A stretch of 6,727 nt of DNA from Clostridiales bacterium (GTDB lineage Bacteria; Bacillota; Clostridia; Peptostreptococcales; Anaerovoracaceae). The position numbers and the translations under genes were made by a program. Of the stretch, positions 4,488-6,727 are shown in pieces. The notes beneath the pieces are model-generated. The model was not told the origin of the DNA and ran no database searches. It was given only the letters and a program-made list of their open reading frames with translations. The stretch covers positions 1 to 6,727 of the forward strand of contig WRJV01000200.1 of NCBI GenBank assembly GCA_009778415.1, in the 5' to 3' direction. Position 1 is the stretch's first letter. Each line of letters opens with the position of its first letter.

Positions 4488-6727
4488 TTGCCGGGGCTGG
4501 ATCGCATTATCGTAGACCTAGCGCTGATATTGATAACTGCTGGGGTAACGTCCATCATATTCAAAAAAATCAAGCAGCCGGTCGTATTAGGGTACATAGT
4601 AGCGGGATTCCTTGTAGGGACGAATTTCCGCTGGTTTCCCAATGTCTACGATTTTGACAACATACATATATGGGCAGATATAGGGATAGTCTTTCTGATG
4701 TTTGCGCTGGGGCTTGAGTTCAGCCTGCAAAAGCTCACGAAGCTGGGCGGCAGCGTGGTCATAACGACCCTCGCCGTGGTCCTTGCCATGATCTGCGTCG
4801 GTTTCGCCGTCGGGGAGCTGCTGGGCTGGAGCGACATGGACAGCATATTCCTCGGAGGCATGATCTGCATCTCATCCACCATGATAATCCTGAAAGCGCT
4901 TGACGAGTACAACCTCAAGGGAGAGAAATTCGCCCCTCTTGTAATAGGGGTACTGATCCTTGAAGACTTGGTGGCCGTTTTCATCATGATCATCCTGTCC
5001 ACCGTAGCGGTGAGCAGGGAAGTGTCCGGCCTCACCATGATGTTCCAAATTTCGATACTGCTGCTCTACCTTGTGCTGTGGATAGTCCTAGGGATATACC
5101 TGATACCGACAGCGCTGAAAAGGTTCCGTTCGCTGATGAACGACGAGACTTTGCTGATAGCGTCGATAGGCATGTGCCTCGGCATGGTTGTGATAGCCAA
5201 CCTGACAGGGTTCTCCTCGGCGCTGGGCGCGTTCGTGGCAGGCTCGATACTGGCTGGGACAGGCCAGGCCGAAAGGATCGAAACAATCGTCAAGCCATTG
5301 AGGGACCTGTTCGGAGCGGTTTTCTTCATATCCGTCGGCATGATGGTGGTGCCAGAAATGATCGCTGAGCACATAATCCCAATATTGGTAATATCCGTCA
5401 CGGTCATCATTGGCCAGATGTTTTTTGCAGGGGTCGGGACGCTTTTTTCCGGGCACAGCCTGCACACGGCAGTGCGTACGGGCTTTTGCTTCGTCCAGAT
5501 TGGCGAGTTCTCGTTCATAATAGCTACGCTGGGGAGCAGCCTGCGGGTGACCAGCGACTTCCTTTACCCCATAGTAGTGTGCGTTTCTGTCCTTACGACG
5601 TTTCTGACCCCAATAATGATAAAAAACTCAGAGAAAGCTTTTTCGGTGATAAAAAAAATCCTCCCAAACAAAGCCGTCAACTTTTTGGACCGGTACACCT
5701 CGGAGAAAAGGGGCGACAGCGACAGGGACGAGGACTGGTCTTTGTACATATCGCGCTACCTAGTACGCACCATCGTGTGCAGCGCTGCGCTGTTTGCCAT
5801 ATACATGCTGACGGTGACGATGAACGTCATCTCGCCTGTGCTGTACGACTACGTTACCCACAACGTGTGGGCGATGGTTCTTGAACTTCTTGTTGTTTTC
5901 GCCATGATGGCGCCGTTTGTAAGCATAATGTGTTCAGGGCAAAAGCGGTTCGTGTTCGTGAAGCTGTGGCTGAAGAACACGACCAACAGGCTGCCGCTTC
6001 TGGCGCTCAACGGCATCAGGGTTGCAATCGCCCTGTTTTTCATAATGGTGACATTCAGCAAGGTGCTGCCTGTGCCAAGGTGGCTGCTCTTCCTGGTTGC
6101 AGTTGGCGTGATAATCTTCGTGGAAAGGACTGATTTCGCAAAGAGCGCCGCCCTCACCATGGAGACGAGGTTCATGGCGAACTACCACGAAAGGCATCTT
6201 GAGACAACGAGGAAGAAGCATGGGCACGAGGGAAGCCACGGAGGCGTCGACGAGCTGCTGCACGTGGCAAAGTTCGTCGTCAGCAAGCTTCCGAAAAAAG
6301 ACGAGGCCAGCGAATTCTACAAGAAAAACCCGTTTGGCATCTATATTTCAGGCATTTACATCATAACGATAAACAGGAACGGCGAATCGCTGAACGTGCC
6401 GAGCGCCACAGACAAGATCAGGGTGGGCGACACGGTTTTCGCCATGGGGGAAAAGCAGTCTTTGGCGGCGTATTTGGGGGCGCTTGAGAAGCTGGGGCAG
6501 ATCACGGACATAGAAGACCCGCCGGTGACGCTGAAAGAGCTGATTAACAACCAGGACTCCGAAGGCATCGTGCCGGAAGGCAGGCTCGTGTGCCATACCG
6601 TTGAAGTCCCGAAAAAGTCGCCGATGGTCAGAAGGACCATAAAGAACTCAAATTTCAGATCCACGTACAACGGGTACATCATCGGCATAGAAAGAGGCCT
6701 GATGCCGATAACGGGCTTCCGGAACAA
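4488..6727 (+). CDS. CPA2/Kef-type cation:proton antiporter with C-terminal RCK_C domains (3' end outside window)
   Basis: Open for 746 codons from TTG 4488 to the window edge without a stop. Residues about 7-380 form the CPA2 exchanger: RIIVDLALILITAGV, QPVVLGYIVAGFLVG (30-44), LMFALGLEFSL (70-80), SSTMIILKALDEYNL (129-143), GVLILEDLVAVF (154-165) and VQIGEFSFIIA (336-346). The Glu159-Asp160 pair sits where the ion-binding carboxylate is expected; KefC-type members usually have Gln-Asp. A charged linker (380-417) precedes about four more hydrophobic segments (421-446, 460-480, 505-523, 529-546). A His/Lys-rich cytoplasmic stretch follows (566-585). Residues about 628-667 (NRNGESLNVPSATDKIRVGD then TVFAMG) form an RCK_C/TrkA-C domain, and a second RCK_C-like domain starts near 700 and is cut off. 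No Rossmann TrkA-N domain is seen, so gating is more likely by a ligand at RCK_C (cyclic dinucleotide or another small ligand) than by NAD(H). Na+ versus K+ specificity is not readable. Confidence 0.88.
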   Translation, partial: MPGLDRIIVDLALILITAGVTSIIFKKIKQPVVLGYIVAGFLVGTNFRWFPNVYDFDNIHIWADIGIVFLMFALGLEFSLQKLTKLGGSVVITTLAVVLAMICVGFAVGELLGWSDMDSIFLGGMICISSTMIILKALDEYNLKGEKFAPLVIGVLILEDLVAVFIMIILSTVAVSREVSGLTMMFQISILLLYLVLWIVLGIYLIPTALKRFRSLMNDETLLIASIGMCLGMVVIANLTGFSSALGAFVAGSILAGTGQAERIETIVKPLRDLFGAVFFISVGMMVVPEMIAEHIIPILVISVTVIIGQMFFAGVGTLFSGHSLHTAVRTGFCFVQIGEFSFIIATLGSSLRVTSDFLYPIVVCVSVLTTFLTPIMIKNSEKAFSVIKKILPNKAVNFLDRYTSEKRGDSDRDEDWSLYISRYLVRTIVCSAALFAIYMLTVTMNVISPVLYDYVTHNVWAMVLELLVVFAMMAPFVSIMCSGQKRFVFVKLWLKNTTNRLPLLALNGIRVAIALFFIMVTFSKVLPVPRWLLFLVAVGVIIFVERTDFAKSAALTMETRFMANYHERHLETTRKKHGHEGSHGGVDELLHVAKFVVSKLPKKDEASEFYKKNPFGIYISGIYIITINRNGESLNVPSATDKIRVGDTVFAMGEKQSLAAYLGALEKLGQITDIEDPPVTLKELINNQDSEGIVPEGRLVCHTVEVPKKSPMVRRTIKNSNFRSTYNGYIIGIERGLMPITGFRN

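Noticed and set aside
5066..5518. Minus-strand open frames opposite the antiporter gene, up to 150 codons
   Set aside because: They are antisense shadows of the continuous antiporter frame; their Ser/Thr/Met-rich composition matches no family and they lack credible ribosome sites.
4488..6727. Possible frameshift or split antiporter gene
   Set aside because: Reading codon by codon from TTG 4488 gives one uninterrupted frame of 746 codons with family motifs in the expected order; the gene only lacks its stop because the window ends.

Overview
The window reads as a chromosomal segment of a low-to-moderate GC Firmicute, most likely a member of the Clostridia. The main reasons are a sigI-rsgI pair (a Bacillus/Clostridia sigma/anti-sigma system), strong GGAGG-type Shine-Dalgarno sites, consensus SigA-like promoters, and frequent TTG and other non-ATG starts. 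No RNA genes, insertion sequences, CRISPR arrays or phage genes were seen.

Layout. Positions 1-935 (minus strand) hold the start of an RsgI-type anti-sigma factor, cut by the window edge, and the complete sigma factor SigI upstream of it. An AT-rich divergent intergenic region (936-1163) carries a minus-strand promoter for sigI and a near-perfect plus-strand promoter for a 354-residue orphan ParA/MinD/TadZ-like ATPase (1164-2228). The ATPase converges on a two-gene minus-strand operon: a fused, two-repeat DUF1538 membrane protein (stop at 2876, start near 4369), followed by an overlapping gene for a tandem PII-like protein (2257-2886). A 97-bp divergent intergenic region then leads to a large CPA2/Kef-type cation:proton antiporter on the plus strand. 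It starts at TTG 4488, stays open for 746 codons and runs off the right edge.

How the genes may work together. DUF1538 proteins have, to my recollection, been reported as a two-component Na+(Li+,K+)/H+ antiporter (UmpAB). Here the two halves are fused, and the partner gene encodes two PII-like domains, in the manner of a transporter with a dedicated PII regulator (compare AmtB-GlnK). The divergent CPA2 antiporter carries its own C-terminal RCK_C (TrkA-C) ligand domains. The two transporter promoters face away from each other with directly abutting -35 boxes, so the region looks like a co-controlled monovalent cation/pH homeostasis locus. The sigI-rsgI pair and the ATPase are separate units, and no functional link between them and the transporters is visible.

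Most interesting points: the DUF1538-tandem PII module, the apparent CTG start of the DUF1538 gene, the shared divergent promoter with a hairpin at the antiporter start site, a short well-initiated reading frame overlapping the sigI start in another frame, and an ATPase with a receiver-like N-terminus and an altered strand after the P-loop.
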